Notes: generated by a model not told the origin, from the letters alone. Shown: positions 37,434 through 47,495, numbered from the stretch's first letter. The stretch: 64,000 bases of DNA from Halopseudomonas xiamenensis (GCF_014219065.1 NZ_JACLGO010000018.1:1-64000); one strand, 5' to 3'. A program made the numbers and translations.

Positions 37434-38033
37434 TTGATTGATGACACTGTTTTGACCGAGATCCCAGCTTCGCGCAGCCGTGGCCAGTTGTCCGAGATGA
37501 CGGACGAAGAACTGGTAATTCGTGCTAACCGTGAACTTTTTCACACCACCGTTGCCTATGAGGAGCTGATGCGAAGGTACCAGCGCACACTCTACAATGT
37601 GTGTGCCCGGTATCTTGGCAACGAAAGGGATGCTGATGATGTATGTCAGGAAGTAATGCTCAAAGTGCTGCATGGACTCAAGCACTTCGAAGGCAAGGCC
37701 AAGTTCAAGACATGGCTATATAGTATTACTTACAATGAATGCATTACGCAGTATCGAAAAGAAAAGCGCAAGCGACGGTTATATGATGCGTTGAGCTTGG
37801 GCGGTCAGGAAGAGGCGCATGAGCTCGAGAGTCCAGCGGTAGATAGCAAGGGTCTCGATCATTGGCTCGTGCATGTCAACCAGGTGGATCGCGAGATCCT
37901 GGTGTTGCGCTTCGTGGCCGAGCTGGAGTTTCAGGAGATATCCGACATTATGAACATGGGTCTGAGTGCCACGAAAATGCGGTACAAGCGTGCACTGGAG
38001 AAGCTGCGCAAGCATATAAGCAATCCTTTTTAG
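37434..38033 (+). CDS. sigX: ECF sigma factor SigX
   Basis: ECF sigma factor of up to 199 residues. Region 2 (EELMRRYQRTLYNVCARYLGN, then RDADDVCQEVMLKVL) and region 4 (DREILVLRFVAELEFQEISDIM, LSATKMRYKRALEKLRKHI) are clear. It directs transcription of oprF and of membrane-lipid genes in Pseudomonas. No anti-sigma gene adjoins, as in P. aeruginosa, where cmpX is thought to take part. Only TTG codons fit the extended frame (37434 or 37452), while the first ATG (37497) would give MTDEELV; the start is therefore uncertain. Confidence 0.92.
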   Translation: MIDDTVLTEIPASRSRGQLSEMTDEELVIRANRELFHTTVAYEELMRRYQRTLYNVCARYLGNERDADDVCQEVMLKVLHGLKHFEGKAKFKTWLYSITYNECITQYRKEKRKRRLYDALSLGGQEEAHELESPAVDSKGLDHWLVHVNQVDREILVLRFVAELEFQEISDIMNMGLSATKMRYKRALEKLRKHISNPF

Positions 38034-38040
38034 GCCATTC

Positions 38041-38094
38041 TCATATTGCACTTTTCTCAACTCTGCTATACTCCCACCGAGTTTTGCGCAAAAC
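38041..38094 (+). promoter_or_regulatory. sigX-oprF spacer with promoter-like boxes and a perfect palindrome
   Basis: TTGCAC (about 38046-38051) and TATACT (about 38067-38072) give a short-spaced sigma-70-like pair. A perfect 14-base palindrome GTTTTGCGCAAAAC (38081-38094) follows, 35 bases before the oprF ATG. A SigX-type promoter is also expected here, but I cannot assign its boxes securely. Confidence 0.4.
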
Positions 38095-38128
38095 CTAACG
38101 TCCGAATGGATTTAACGGGGATTCAAAG

Positions 38129-39088
38129 ATGAAATTGAAAAACACAGTAGGTATCGTTGTAGGCGCAGCTATTGCAGCTTCCACGCTGCCGGCCATGGCC
38201 CAGAGCGCCGGTTCGGTTGAGGTGGAAGCCTTTGCGAAGCGCTATTTCACCGACAGCATGCGTAACCTGGACGACGGTACTCTGGTTGGTGGCAGCCTGG
38301 GTTATTTTGTCACCGACGACGTACTGTTGAATATCGGCCTGGGTACTTACAAGAGCCTGGAATCCGATATTACCGGCGAAGACATCGACGGTCGTATGGC
38401 CCACGTTGAAGCTGTTTACCATTTCGGAGAAGGTGCCCTGCGCCCCTACGTTTCTGGTGGTTTTGCACACCAGGAGCTGGATCAGGTTGGCACCAGCCAG
38501 CGTGACCGCACCACCATGGCAGTGGCTGGCTTCGGTGTGAAGAACTACCTGAACGAAAACTTCTTCGTCAAGGCAGGCGTTGACGCACTGTACGGCCTGG
38601 ATCATCGCAACACCGAATGGCAGGCTGGCGTTGGCCTGGGTCTGAACTTCGGTGGCAAGCCCGCTCCGGTCGTAGCTCAGGCCGAACCGGCTCCTGCACC
38701 TGCTCCGGCCCCGGAACCGGCTCCTGAAATGCAGTCCGTGCGTGTTGAACTGGACGTCAAGTTCGACTTCGACCGCGACACCATCCGCCCCGAGTTCCGT
38801 CAGGACATCCAGAGCCTGGCCGAGTTCATGAAGACCTACCCGTCGGTGACCACTACCGTTGAAGGTCACACTGACTCCGTAGGTACCGATGCCTACAACC
38901 AGAACCTGTCCGAGCGTCGTGCCAATTCGGTTCGTGAAGCTCTGATCGCTGAAGGTGTCGAGTCTTCCCGCGTCAATGCTGTCGGCCACGGTGAGTCCCG
39001 TCCGATCGCTGACAACGCTACCGACGATGGCCGCGCCATGAACCGTCGTGTGGAAGCGGAAGTGGAAACACAGGTTGAAGTTCGTTAA
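38129..39088 (+). CDS. oprF: Major outer-membrane porin OprF
   Basis: OmpA-family protein of 319 residues. A signal peptide (1-24, LPAMA) is followed by an eight-strand N-terminal barrel (residues about 30-175), a Pro-Ala hinge (PAPVVAQAEPAPAPAPAPEP) and a C-terminal peptidoglycan-binding OmpA domain (FDFDRDTIRPEFR, VEGHTDSVGTDAYNQNLSER). OprF keeps cell shape, anchors the outer membrane to the wall and forms slow porin channels. It lies 95 bases after sigX and ends at a strong terminator. Confidence 0.96.
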   Translation: MKLKNTVGIVVGAAIAASTLPAMAQSAGSVEVEAFAKRYFTDSMRNLDDGTLVGGSLGYFVTDDVLLNIGLGTYKSLESDITGEDIDGRMAHVEAVYHFGEGALRPYVSGGFAHQELDQVGTSQRDRTTMAVAGFGVKNYLNENFFVKAGVDALYGLDHRNTEWQAGVGLGLNFGGKPAPVVAQAEPAPAPAPAPEPAPEMQSVRVELDVKFDFDRDTIRPEFRQDIQSLAEFMKTYPSVTTTVEGHTDSVGTDAYNQNLSERRANSVREALIAEGVESSRVNAVGHGESRPIADNATDDGRAMNRRVEAEVETQVEVR

Positions 39089-39103
39089 TCGATCTTCAGC
39101 AAC

Positions 39104-39133
39104 AAAAAACCCGGTCATTTGACCGGGTTTTTT
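39104..39133 (+). terminator. Terminator after oprF
   Basis: AAAAAACCCGGTC (39104-39116) pairs with GACCGGGTTTTTT (39121-39133) around a 4-base loop; the T-run continues. It also lies just past the end of the convergent thioesterase gene. Confidence 0.93.
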
Positions 39134-39139
39134 TATTGA

Positions 39140-39586
39140 TCATTCCTCGATCTGGTTGACGCCGGGAAAGCGCAATCTGAAGTCTTCCGGCATGGGGGTT
39201 ACCTTGGCCGCGAGGAAGTTGTAGAACACGAAGCCGGACTTCGCCAGGGCAACCAGGTCACCGCCATCGGCCTTGGTAATGCGGAAGATGATATCCCCGC
39301 CATACTTGTTCAGATCCATCAATCCCACTTCGAAGATCAGCGCTTCACGGGCGAAGGCTTCCTTGAGATAAGTGGTGGCCATATCGGTGACGATGATGCC
39401 GACATCATTGACGCTGACTTCCTCGATGCCGAACTGGTACAGAAAGCGTGCCCGCGCCTCGGATATCATCGAAACCATCGAGTCATTGGCCAGGTGTTTG
39501 CCCGAGTTGATGTCGGTGATGCGGACGGTCAGTTGCGTGGTGAAATAGAACTGATCTTCCGGAAACTCCAAATGTAAACGTGCCAT
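39140..39586 (-). CDS. Acyl-CoA thioesterase, 4HBT hotdog family
   Basis: Hotdog-fold thioesterase of 148 residues. The active-site helix region reads TDINSGKHLANDSMVSMISEARARFL, like the 4-hydroxybenzoyl-CoA thioesterase/FcbC-type enzymes with Asp and Asn at the start of the central helix. It should hydrolyse an acyl-CoA thioester; the substrate is unknown. It converges with oprF and follows aceA on the same strand after a terminator, so it is probably its own unit. Confidence 0.85.
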   Translation of the reverse strand: MARLHLEFPEDQFYFTTQLTVRITDINSGKHLANDSMVSMISEARARFLYQFGIEEVSVNDVGIIVTDMATTYLKEAFAREALIFEVGLMDLNKYGGDIIFRITKADGGDLVALAKSGFVFYNFLAAKVTPMPEDFRLRFPGVNQIEE

Positions 39587-39717
39587 TCTCTAAAACCTGC
39601 TGCTGCATGATGCGCCGACAACGCCTGGCTGAAACAGTCATGGCCGGCAGTGAAGGGCGCATTGTACGCGACTTGTCCCAAGGGCGACAGCAGCTTGCCG
39701 TTGGGCGCTCCATATGG

Positions 39718-39742
39718 AAAAGGCCACCCGAAGGTGGCCTTT
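39718..39742 (-). terminator. Terminator of aceA
   Basis: A 10-base stem AAAGGCCACC/GGTGGCCTTT surrounds a TTCG tetraloop on the minus strand (C-TTCG-G type), 40 bases after the aceA stop. The T-run is short (TTTTCC). Confidence 0.8.
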
Positions 39743-39781
39743 CCTCAACACCTGGGCCGAGGCCCGTGAACTGCCGACTTA

Positions 39782-41380
39782 TCAGCCGAACTGGTTCATG
39801 GTGTTGTCCTTGCCGCCAGCTTTCAGTGCTGCTTCACCGGCGAAGTACTCTTTATGGTTGTCACCGATATCGGAGCCAGCCATGTTCTGGTGCTTGACGC
39901 AGGCGATACCCTGACGGATTTCCTGACGCTGAACACCCTTGACGTAAGCCAGCATACCTTCCTTGTCGAAGTAACCTTTTGCCAGGTTGTCAGTCGACAG
40001 CGCAGCAGTGTGGTAGGTCGGCAGGGTGATCAGGTGGTGGAAGATACCCGCTTCGCGAGAGGCGTCAGCCTGGAAGGTACGGATACGCTCGTCAGCCTCG
40101 TTGCACAGCTCGGTTTCGTCGTACTCGACGCTCATCAGGTTGGCGCGGTCGTAGGCGGAAACATCCTTGCCTGCGGCGGCCCAGGCATCGAATACCTGCT
40201 GACGGAAGTTCAGCGTCCAGTTGAACGACGGGCTGTTGTTGTAGACCAGCTTGGCGTTGGGCACGACTTCGCGAATGCGGTTGACCATTTCAGCGATCTG
40301 GCCAACGTGCGGCTTCTCGGTTTCGATCCACAGCAGGTCGGCACCGTGCTGCAGGGAAGTGATGCAGTCCAGCACGACGCGATCGACACCAGTGTCCTTG
40401 CGGAACTGGAACAGGCCGGAGGCCAGGCGCTTGGGCTTGAGCAGCTTGCCGTTGGCCTTGATGACCACGTCACCGTTCTCGATGGAGTCGGCATTCTCGA
40501 TGTAGTCGCCATCGAGGAAGCTGTTGTACAGGTCGCCCAGGTCGCCCGGCTCGTTGGTCACGGCGATCTGCTTGGTCAGGCCGGCGCCCAGGGAGTCGGT
40601 ACGGGCAACGATGACGCCGTCATCCACACCCAGCTCGAGGAAGGCGTAGCGGACCGCGTTGATCTTGGCCAGGAAGTCGGAGTGGGGAACAGTGACCTTG
40701 CCGTCCTGGTGACCGCACTGCTTCTCGTCGGATACCTGGTTCTCGATCTGGATGCAGCAGGCACCCGCCTCGATCATCTGCTTGGCCAGCAGGTAGGTGG
40801 CTTCGGCGTTACCGAAACCGGCGTCGATGTCGGCGATGATCGGCACGACGTGAGTTTCGAAGCCGTCGATCTGGGCCTGGATTTCAGCTTCCTTGGTCTT
40901 GTTGCCTGCTGCGCGGGCGTCGTCCAGGGCGGTGAACAGCAGGTCCAGTTCGCGGGCGTCAGCCTGGCGCAGGAAGGTGTACAGTTCTTCGATCAGGCCG
41001 GAAACCGCAGTCTTTTCATGCATGGACTGGTCGGGCAGGGGACCGAAGTCGGAGCGCAGGGCGGCGACCATCCAGCCGGACAGGTACAGGTAGCGCTTGT
41101 TGGTGGTTTTCAGGTGCTTCTTGATGGAGATCAGCTTCTGCTGACCAATGAAGCCATGCCAGCAGCCCAGGGACTGAGTGTAAGCAGACGAGTCGGCGTC
41201 GTATTCTGCCATGTCCTTGCGCATGATCGCAGCAGTGTATTTGGCGATATCCAAACCGGTTTTGAAACGGTTCTGTGCACGCATGCGCGCGACGGATTCC
41301 GGGTTGATGGCATTCCAGCCGTTACCGGCGGTTTCTTTGAGCGCGGCAACTGCTTTGATATCGTTTTGATATGCAGACAT
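39782..41380 (-). CDS. aceA: Isocitrate lyase
   Basis: Enzyme of 532 residues that splits isocitrate to glyoxylate and succinate, the first glyoxylate-shunt step, needed on acetate and fatty acids. The catalytic motif is KQCGH (220-224), the variant typical of the longer Pseudomonas/Colwellia-type lyases, and metal ligands occur in ADIDAGFGNAEATY. The start ATG at 41380 has AAGGA upstream. It has a long upstream region: a promoter at 41762-41790 would give a leader of about 375 bases. The competing enzyme Icd is at 49397. Confidence 0.96.
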   Translation of the reverse strand: MSAYQNDIKAVAALKETAGNGWNAINPESVARMRAQNRFKTGLDIAKYTAAIMRKDMAEYDADSSAYTQSLGCWHGFIGQQKLISIKKHLKTTNKRYLYLSGWMVAALRSDFGPLPDQSMHEKTAVSGLIEELYTFLRQADARELDLLFTALDDARAAGNKTKEAEIQAQIDGFETHVVPIIADIDAGFGNAEATYLLAKQMIEAGACCIQIENQVSDEKQCGHQDGKVTVPHSDFLAKINAVRYAFLELGVDDGVIVARTDSLGAGLTKQIAVTNEPGDLGDLYNSFLDGDYIENADSIENGDVVIKANGKLLKPKRLASGLFQFRKDTGVDRVVLDCITSLQHGADLLWIETEKPHVGQIAEMVNRIREVVPNAKLVYNNSPSFNWTLNFRQQVFDAWAAAGKDVSAYDRANLMSVEYDETELCNEADERIRTFQADASREAGIFHHLITLPTYHTAALSTDNLAKGYFDKEGMLAYVKGVQRQEIRQGIACVKHQNMAGSDIGDNHKEYFAGEAALKAGGKDNTMNQFG

Positions 41381-41755
41381 GGTCAATCCTTCAAAGTTTG
41401 CGTTTGGTTCTGACGTTAGTCGACCCCGAACCCATCAGCCAGAGCCTGGGTGCGGCACTCCGCAGTGCGTCGAAACAGTGACCGGATTGAAGAATGACAT
41501 GAAGAGAGAGGAGGGTGACGAAACAGTCGACGATGCGGATGGCGCGTCTCGAACAAGCTGGCAGCTTGGTAGAGTATTCGGCCGCTCCTGTATCATGCAG
41601 GCTGCTACGTTTTAATCGCTTCCCCGTCCCTCAGGACAACTTCGTTCCAGTCGCAACCTCGTCGAACTGCCTTGTGGGCTGTTGAGACACGGAGGGTTCC
41701 TTAGGTTCAGGAACCGATCCGGAGACCCTCTGAAGGGGCTCTGGCTAGCGGGAGC
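41381..41755 (-). other. Candidate long 5' leader of aceA
   Basis: This 375-base stretch has no convincing gene on either strand. Read as minus-strand RNA it can form several hairpins: GGTTCCT/AGGAACC within GAGGGT/ACCCTC (about 41692-41733), CAAGCT/AGCTTG (about 41554-41568), and GCACT/AGTGC (about 41455-41468). The alternatives GAGGGT with ACCCTC and GGTTCC with GGAACC share bases, so two folds could compete. I recognise no known riboswitch. Leader status depends on the promoter at 41762. Confidence 0.4.
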
Positions 41756-41761
41756 GAGGCA

Positions 41762-41790
41762 ATAATGCGGGCTAAGGAATCAGAAGTCAA
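41762..41790 (-). promoter_or_regulatory. Candidate sigma-70 promoter of aceA
   Basis: On the minus strand TTGACT (41785-41790) and CATTAT (41762-41767) are separated by exactly 17 bases. The palindromic operator at 41796-41825 lies directly upstream. Confidence 0.5.
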
Positions 41791-41795
41791 TGCAC

Positions 41796-41825
41796 TTTGT
41801 AGTGAATTTATTAAAACACTACAAA
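41796..41825. promoter_or_regulatory. TTTGTAGTG/CACTACAAA operator upstream of aceA
   Basis: TTTGTAGTG (41796-41804) and CACTACAAA (41817-41825) form a 9-base inverted repeat with a 12-base spacer, about two helical turns between centres. The half-sites are the same as in the icd upstream palindromes. RpiR-family carbon regulators (HexR, RccR) are known to bind TGTAGT-type palindromes; this assignment is from memory. Confidence 0.5.
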
Positions 41826-41838
41826 AATGCAACAAAGG

Positions 41839-42660
41839 CTAGTTGACCCGTTCTACCATCAACCGCACGCTCTGCTGCTGGGCGCTGCGGGTGGTGGTGC
41901 GCCGGCCGACGTCACGATCCTGACTGTGGTCCAGGTCATCCACACCGCCTATGGTTACCCATTCGCCGAGGCGGGTGGTGACCACGGTATCGGCTCTCTG
42001 TACCTCGATGACGTCGTCACCGGTCGGGCGCAGTCGATCGTTGCTGGCACTCAGGGTGATGGTCGCAAGGTCGCCATTGAGGCGCACCGTGGCATAGAAA
42101 CCGGCGGTCACGTCATGATATTCCGTCTGCCGCATTACCTGGCCGTAGACATTGGTGGTGGTCGTGGTCAGCGGGATACTCTGGCCGGTCTGGATCAGTA
42201 CCGGACTGCCTTCGCTGGCGAGGATGACCCGTGTGCCGTCATTGGCGCCACGGGTCTCGCGGCGAATGACCCGGCCCTGGTTGCTGCTCCCGGGGCGACC
42301 GACGACGATATCGCCAGCACCGGTTTCGATGCGCCCATCCACCCGGTAACCGCTCTGGCTGCCGAGCGAGCTGCCACTGTGGCTGACACTGATGCGCAGC
42401 TGCGCCGGTTGCCGGTCAAGATCCGCCAGCAGGGCACGAATTTCCTGCAGGCGTTGCGGCTCGGCGCGAATGATCAGCTGGTTGCCATGGGCGGAAACCC
42501 GCTCGTCAGGGCGCAGCAACGGCTGGATGGCGGGCAGCAGATCCTCGGCCATGTTGTAGCCGAGGGGGATGATCTCGGTCCTGGGCGCAGCGGCAAGCTG
42601 GGCGGAGCCCAGGAGCAAGAGCAGGGTGGCGCACAGGGTCAGAAAAGGTCGCAGGTTCAT
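41839..42660 (-). CDS. Secretin N-terminal-like (NolW/STN) periplasmic protein
   Basis: Secreted protein of 273 residues with a signal peptide (about 1-25, SAQLAAA). A secretin N-domain repeat follows (EIIPLGYNMAEDLLPAIQPLL, VSAHGNQLIIRAEPQRLQEIRALLADLDRQPAQLRI), then a beta-rich region like the secretin N-terminal part without the pore domain. It lacks the secretin channel, so it is not a secretin; homologues beside aceA in pseudomonads are of unknown function. It is transcribed toward aceA, 458 bases away. Confidence 0.82.
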   Translation of the reverse strand: MNLRPFLTLCATLLLLLGSAQLAAAPRTEIIPLGYNMAEDLLPAIQPLLRPDERVSAHGNQLIIRAEPQRLQEIRALLADLDRQPAQLRISVSHSGSSLGSQSGYRVDGRIETGAGDIVVGRPGSSNQGRVIRRETRGANDGTRVILASEGSPVLIQTGQSIPLTTTTTNVYGQVMRQTEYHDVTAGFYATVRLNGDLATITLSASNDRLRPTGDDVIEVQRADTVVTTRLGEWVTIGGVDDLDHSQDRDVGRRTTTRSAQQQSVRLMVERVN

Positions 42661-42717
42661 GGCGCAATCTCATGGGGACCGAACCAGAGTTTAGCAGCTG
42701 GACCGTACTCCAGGAAT

Positions 42718-42841
42718 GTAACGCGCCCGCGCCCCGCCGGCGAAACCGCGGTTGCCGCAGTGCTGTCGTCGAGCAGGGGCTCGACAACCCGGTGTCGGCG
42801 CTGCATTCGGGTATCGGGGTGTAGCGCGCCTGCGCTACGCC
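42718..42841. repeat. Pair of degenerate REP-like repeats and a hairpin
   Basis: GTAACGCGCCCGCGCCCCGC (42718-42737) and GTAGCGCGCCTGCGCTACGC (42821-42840) agree at 16 of 20 bases; the second folds as GTAGCGC/GCGCTAC. Between them GTCGAGC/GCTCGAC (42768-42785) forms another stem. The stretch separates the NolW-like and GNAT genes. Confidence 0.5.
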
Positions 42842-42899
42842 AGCGGAAGTGCAGCCAGCACCTCGGGGCTGTCATCGAGTATGCTGGACGACCCAGTCA

Positions 42900-43340
42900 T
42901 CAATCTTCAGTCTGGATATCAGCGGTTTTCCAGCGCATATCCTGGTGCGGTATGCCGGCATCGAGGTAGGTGTCGGAGCAGGTTTCAAAGCCAAGCTGGC
43001 GATAGAACTCCAGCGCATGGGTCTGCGCCGACAGGGTCAGGGAGGTCATGCCGGCACTCTGGGCATGCTCCATGACCGCCCGCATCAGCACATGCCCCAG
43101 CCCCTGGCCACGGGCCGAGACCAGCAGGGCGACACGGCCGATGCGCCCACTGTCCAGCAGCCTGGCGGTGCCGACCGATTGCTGGTCCAGGGTCAGCAGA
43201 AAGTGCGTCGCACCGGCATCGTCCGCATCCCACTCCAGCTCCGCCGGCACCTTCTGTTCGTCGATGAACACGGTCTGGCGGATGCTGCGCAGCGCAGGGG
43301 TCGAGTTCCAGTCCGCGGTGCGGACCTGCACGTCACTCAT
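42900..43340 (-). CDS. GNAT-family N-acetyltransferase
   Basis: GNAT protein of 146 residues. The acetyl-CoA site is VALLVSARGQGLGHVLMRAVMEHA, and strand/helix regions RQTVFIDEQKVPAELEWD and ALEFYRQLGFE match the ElaA-like bacterial subgroup. The substrate is unknown. Its start overlaps the roxA end by 8 bases, so the two are translationally coupled; a functional link to ribosomal modification is possible but only inferred. Confidence 0.87.
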   Translation of the reverse strand: MSDVQVRTADWNSTPALRSIRQTVFIDEQKVPAELEWDADDAGATHFLLTLDQQSVGTARLLDSGRIGRVALLVSARGQGLGHVLMRAVMEHAQSAGMTSLTLSAQTHALEFYRQLGFETCSDTYLDAGIPHQDMRWKTADIQTED

Positions 43341-44505
43341 CGTCTTCCTCCAGCAACAGGTCGCCCTTGGCCAGCAGCTGTTCGAGCAGTTGCATCGCTT
43401 CCGGGTCGCTGCGCCAGGCCTGCAGTTGCTCGGCTCCCAGATAGTCCTGGTTGCAGATCAGTTGCACCAGCGGCAGCAGCCGCGTCGGCAGCAGGCAGTG
43501 CTCGCCACTGGCGAACAGCATGAGGTAGTGCTCCTGCTCCTGGCGCCAGGCCAGTCGCGCGCTGGAATTGCGTATCAGACCGTAATCGTGATCAAGCGCC
43601 TCGGCCAGCAACTGTGCGTCCGGCTCCTGGGCCTGCAGTTGCTCGGGATAGCGCGGCTCGGTCATGAAGCGACCGAACCAGGTGCCCAGCGCCTCGCGGT
43701 CCTGCACCAGTTCGAGAACCAGGCGCTGCAGCCGTTCGACGGTCTGCTCATCGATCTGCGCCGGGTCGGCGGGCAGGGCGAGGCCGGCATCGCTGTAGCG
43801 CTGCTGGTCGCCCAGGTACTGGCTGAGGAAGTCGGTGAAATGGGTCAGCACTTCGGCATGACTGGGCGCACGAAAGCCTACCGACCAGGTCATGCACTCG
43901 TCCTCGGCGATGCCGTAATGAGCCAGCCCCGGCGGCAGATAGAGCATATCGCCTGGCGCCAGAACCCACTCGTCCTGCTGTTCGAACTGGCTGAGAATAC
44001 GCAGGTCCGGGTGCTCCAGCAGCGGACTGTCGGCATCGCACTGCTGGCCGATCTTCCAGCGCCGGTGACCCTGGGTCTGCAGCAGGAACACGTCGTAGTT
44101 GTCGTAATGCGGACCGACACTGCCGCCGGGCGCCGCATAGCTGATCATCACGTCATCCACCCGCCAGCTGGGCAGGAAGCGGAACGCCCGCAGCAGCTCG
44201 GCGACCTCGGGAACGAACTGGTCGACCGCCTGCACCAGCAGGGTCCAGTTCCGCTCGGGAAGATGGCGATAATCGTCCTCGGCGAAGGGGCCACGACGCA
44301 GCTCCCAGGGCGTGGCCCCGTGCTCCAACACGATGCGTGATTCGACTTCTTCCTCCAGTGACAACCCGGCCAGTTCATCGGCTGTCAGCGGGTTGTCGAA
44401 CCCGGCGAACGCCTGACGGATCAGCAAAGGTTTTCGCTGCCAGTAATCGCGGAGAAATTCGTCGGCCGGCATGCCGCCAGGCAGGGTGGTAACGGATAGG
44501 GACAT
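43333..44505 (-). CDS. roxA: Ribosomal protein uL16 arginine hydroxylase (RoxA/YcfD)
   Basis: JmjC-type 2-oxoglutarate/Fe(II) oxygenase of 390 residues that hydroxylates an arginine of ribosomal protein L16. The iron triad is visible: His133 and Asp135 in GPHYDNYD, and His196 in PPGLAHYG. The C-terminal winged-helix part after about residue 290 is present. The start ATG at 44505 has GAGG upstream; an earlier in-frame start at 44580 is less likely. It lies 88 bases after purB on the same strand. Confidence 0.93.
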   Translation of the reverse strand: MSLSVTTLPGGMPADEFLRDYWQRKPLLIRQAFAGFDNPLTADELAGLSLEEEVESRIVLEHGATPWELRRGPFAEDDYRHLPERNWTLLVQAVDQFVPEVAELLRAFRFLPSWRVDDVMISYAAPGGSVGPHYDNYDVFLLQTQGHRRWKIGQQCDADSPLLEHPDLRILSQFEQQDEWVLAPGDMLYLPPGLAHYGIAEDECMTWSVGFRAPSHAEVLTHFTDFLSQYLGDQQRYSDAGLALPADPAQIDEQTVERLQRLVLELVQDREALGTWFGRFMTEPRYPEQLQAQEPDAQLLAEALDHDYGLIRNSSARLAWRQEQEHYLMLFASGEHCLLPTRLLPLVQLICNQDYLGAEQLQAWRSDPEAMQLLEQLLAKGDLLLEEDDE

Positions 44506-44593
44506 GATGGCCTCGCAGTGCTGCGGCAGGGCGGATGGGAATGAAAAGGTCAGGCATTGCCCGGCCAAGGTGCCGGACAATGCCGCAAGGCAC

Positions 44594-45976
<1,383 letters not shown>

Positions 45977-46009
45977 TCATAAGGCTGGCTGAAAGGCGCA
46001 AATGATACA

Positions 46010-46882
46010 TCATTTGGCCCGTCTCGCGGGCATGGCGATGCTCAGCAGGGTGGACAGGAAGATCAGGCCCGCCCCAAGCCAGGAACTGGCATCCGGCAGC
46101 TCGCCCCAGAACAGCCAGGCGATGATGCCGGAGAAGACGATGGCCAGATAACTGAACGGACCTATCCTGCCCAGCGGCGCCAGAGAATAGGCATGCGACA
46201 TCACCAGTTGGGCGAGGGTGGCCAGCAGGCCGAGACCGCCAAGCAGCAACAGATCATGCGCTGTCAGGGGATGCCAGGCCCAGAACAGTGGTATGGCCGA
46301 GAACAGCGCGGCGAAGGTGGAAAAGTAGAACACGATACGGCTGGTCGGCTCGCTGCTGCTCATGATCCGGATCGACACCCAGGCCATGGCCGCCAGCAGG
46401 CTTGCACCGATACCCACCAAGCCCTTGATATCGAACAAGGCGCCGGTTGGTTTGGCGACCAGCAGCACGCCGGCAAAACCGAGCAGCACCAGCAGCATCA
46501 TGCGCTGGGTCAGTTGCTCACGCAGGAACAGCCAGGCCAGGATCGGCGTGAACACCGGTGCCGCATAGGTGAAGACCATGGCGTCGGCCAACGGCAAGTG
46601 GGCAATGGCGTAGAAGAAGCAGTACATCGCACCCAGCCCGTAGAAAGCGCGCAGCATGTGGCTGCCCAGGCGCTGGGTACGGAATGGCGCGAAGCCGCGC
46701 AACAGAATCATCGGCAGGAAGAACAGCATACCGATGAGATTGCGAGCGAAGACGATGGTCTCGTTGTTGACCGTGACCGAGGCTTCGCGAATCAGTACGC
46801 CCATCAGCGAAAACAGCAGCGCCGACAATGCCAGCAGCGCAGCTCCCTTGCCAAGCTGTTCGCTGCGGGCGGCTTCAGCCAT
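46010..46882 (-). CDS. DMT-superfamily EamA-type transporter
   Basis: Inner-membrane protein of 290 residues with ten predicted helices in two EamA repeats (residues about 13-140 and 155-285). Repeat signatures are ARNLIGMLFFLPMIL and APVFTPILAWLFLREQLTQR. The substrate is unknown; family members export amino acids or metabolites. Its start overlaps hflD by 8 bases, an insertion between hflD and purB compared with E. coli. Confidence 0.88.
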   Translation of the reverse strand: MAEAARSEQLGKGAALLALSALLFSLMGVLIREASVTVNNETIVFARNLIGMLFFLPMILLRGFAPFRTQRLGSHMLRAFYGLGAMYCFFYAIAHLPLADAMVFTYAAPVFTPILAWLFLREQLTQRMMLLVLLGFAGVLLVAKPTGALFDIKGLVGIGASLLAAMAWVSIRIMSSSEPTSRIVFYFSTFAALFSAIPLFWAWHPLTAHDLLLLGGLGLLATLAQLVMSHAYSLAPLGRIGPFSYLAIVFSGIIAWLFWGELPDASSWLGAGLIFLSTLLSIAMPARRAK

Positions 46883-47495
46883 TTAGGATGGTCCGGGTCG
46901 CCTCCAGCAGCTTGCTTCGGGAAAACAGCAGTTGCCAGCGATGGCCACCCAGTTGTCGCCACAGGCGTGCGGAACGGATGCCGGACAGCAGCAGGGCGCG
47001 GATGCGGTTGGCCACATCCGGTTGCTGCAGGTGGCGCATGTCGCCGTGTACCTGGATGCGCAAGCGCAGGGTGCTCAGCGTGTCCTGATAGGCACTGCCG
47101 AGCGAGGCCATGACATTGTCATGCAGCAGCCCGAAATGCTGGACCTGCTGCCCGGCCTGGTCCAGCCGCTGCCCGAGCACGGCGAGCATGTCGTCGCGCT
47201 TGTCCAGTTGGCGTTCCAGTGCGATCAGGTTCATGGTGTAACGCAGGGCATCGCGCTGCAGTGCCGCGGTGTCGCGCTCGAGCATGCTGGCCACGGCCTG
47301 CAGGCCGCCTCGGATCTGATGGTGCGAACCGCCGTACACGCCGAGAGTGTCGTCCGGCGAGCGTTCGAAGATGCTCTGGATCAGGCAGCCGACCGGCCCT
47401 TCACTGTACTGGCCGCTGCGCGCCAGCTTGTCGACCTGCAGCGCCGCTTCGAATATCGCGCCCAGGGCCAGAACCTGCTGTTGGTATGACGTCAT
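46875..47495 (-). CDS. hflD: High-frequency lysogenization protein HflD
   Basis: Membrane-peripheral helical protein of 206 residues. The opening [21 protein letters not shown] and [12 protein letters not shown] are typical. In E. coli it binds the phage lambda CII protein and lowers lysogeny; its role for the host is unclear. It overlaps mnmA by 4 bases and the DMT gene by 8, so the unit mnmA-hflD-DMT-purB is likely one transcript. Confidence 0.92.
   Translation of the reverse strand: MTSYQQQVLALGAIFEAALQVDKLARSGQYSEGPVGCLIQSIFERSPDDTLGVYGGSHHQIRGGLQAVASMLERDTAALQRDALRYTMNLIALERQLDKRDDMLAVLGQRLDQAGQQVQHFGLLHDNVMASLGSAYQDTLSTLRLRIQVHGDMRHLQQPDVANRIRALLLSGIRSARLWRQLGGHRWQLLFSRSKLLEATRTILNG

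Noticed and set aside
41500-41615. Small plus-strand frame starting MKREEGDETVDD upstream of aceA
   Set aside because: It lies antisense within the candidate aceA leader, without ribosome site or promoter, and its composition does not look protein-like.
41690-41770. Structured stretch as an RsmY/RsmZ-type sRNA or tRNA
   Set aside because: Only two ANGGA motifs occur, there is no terminator, and no cloverleaf can be drawn.
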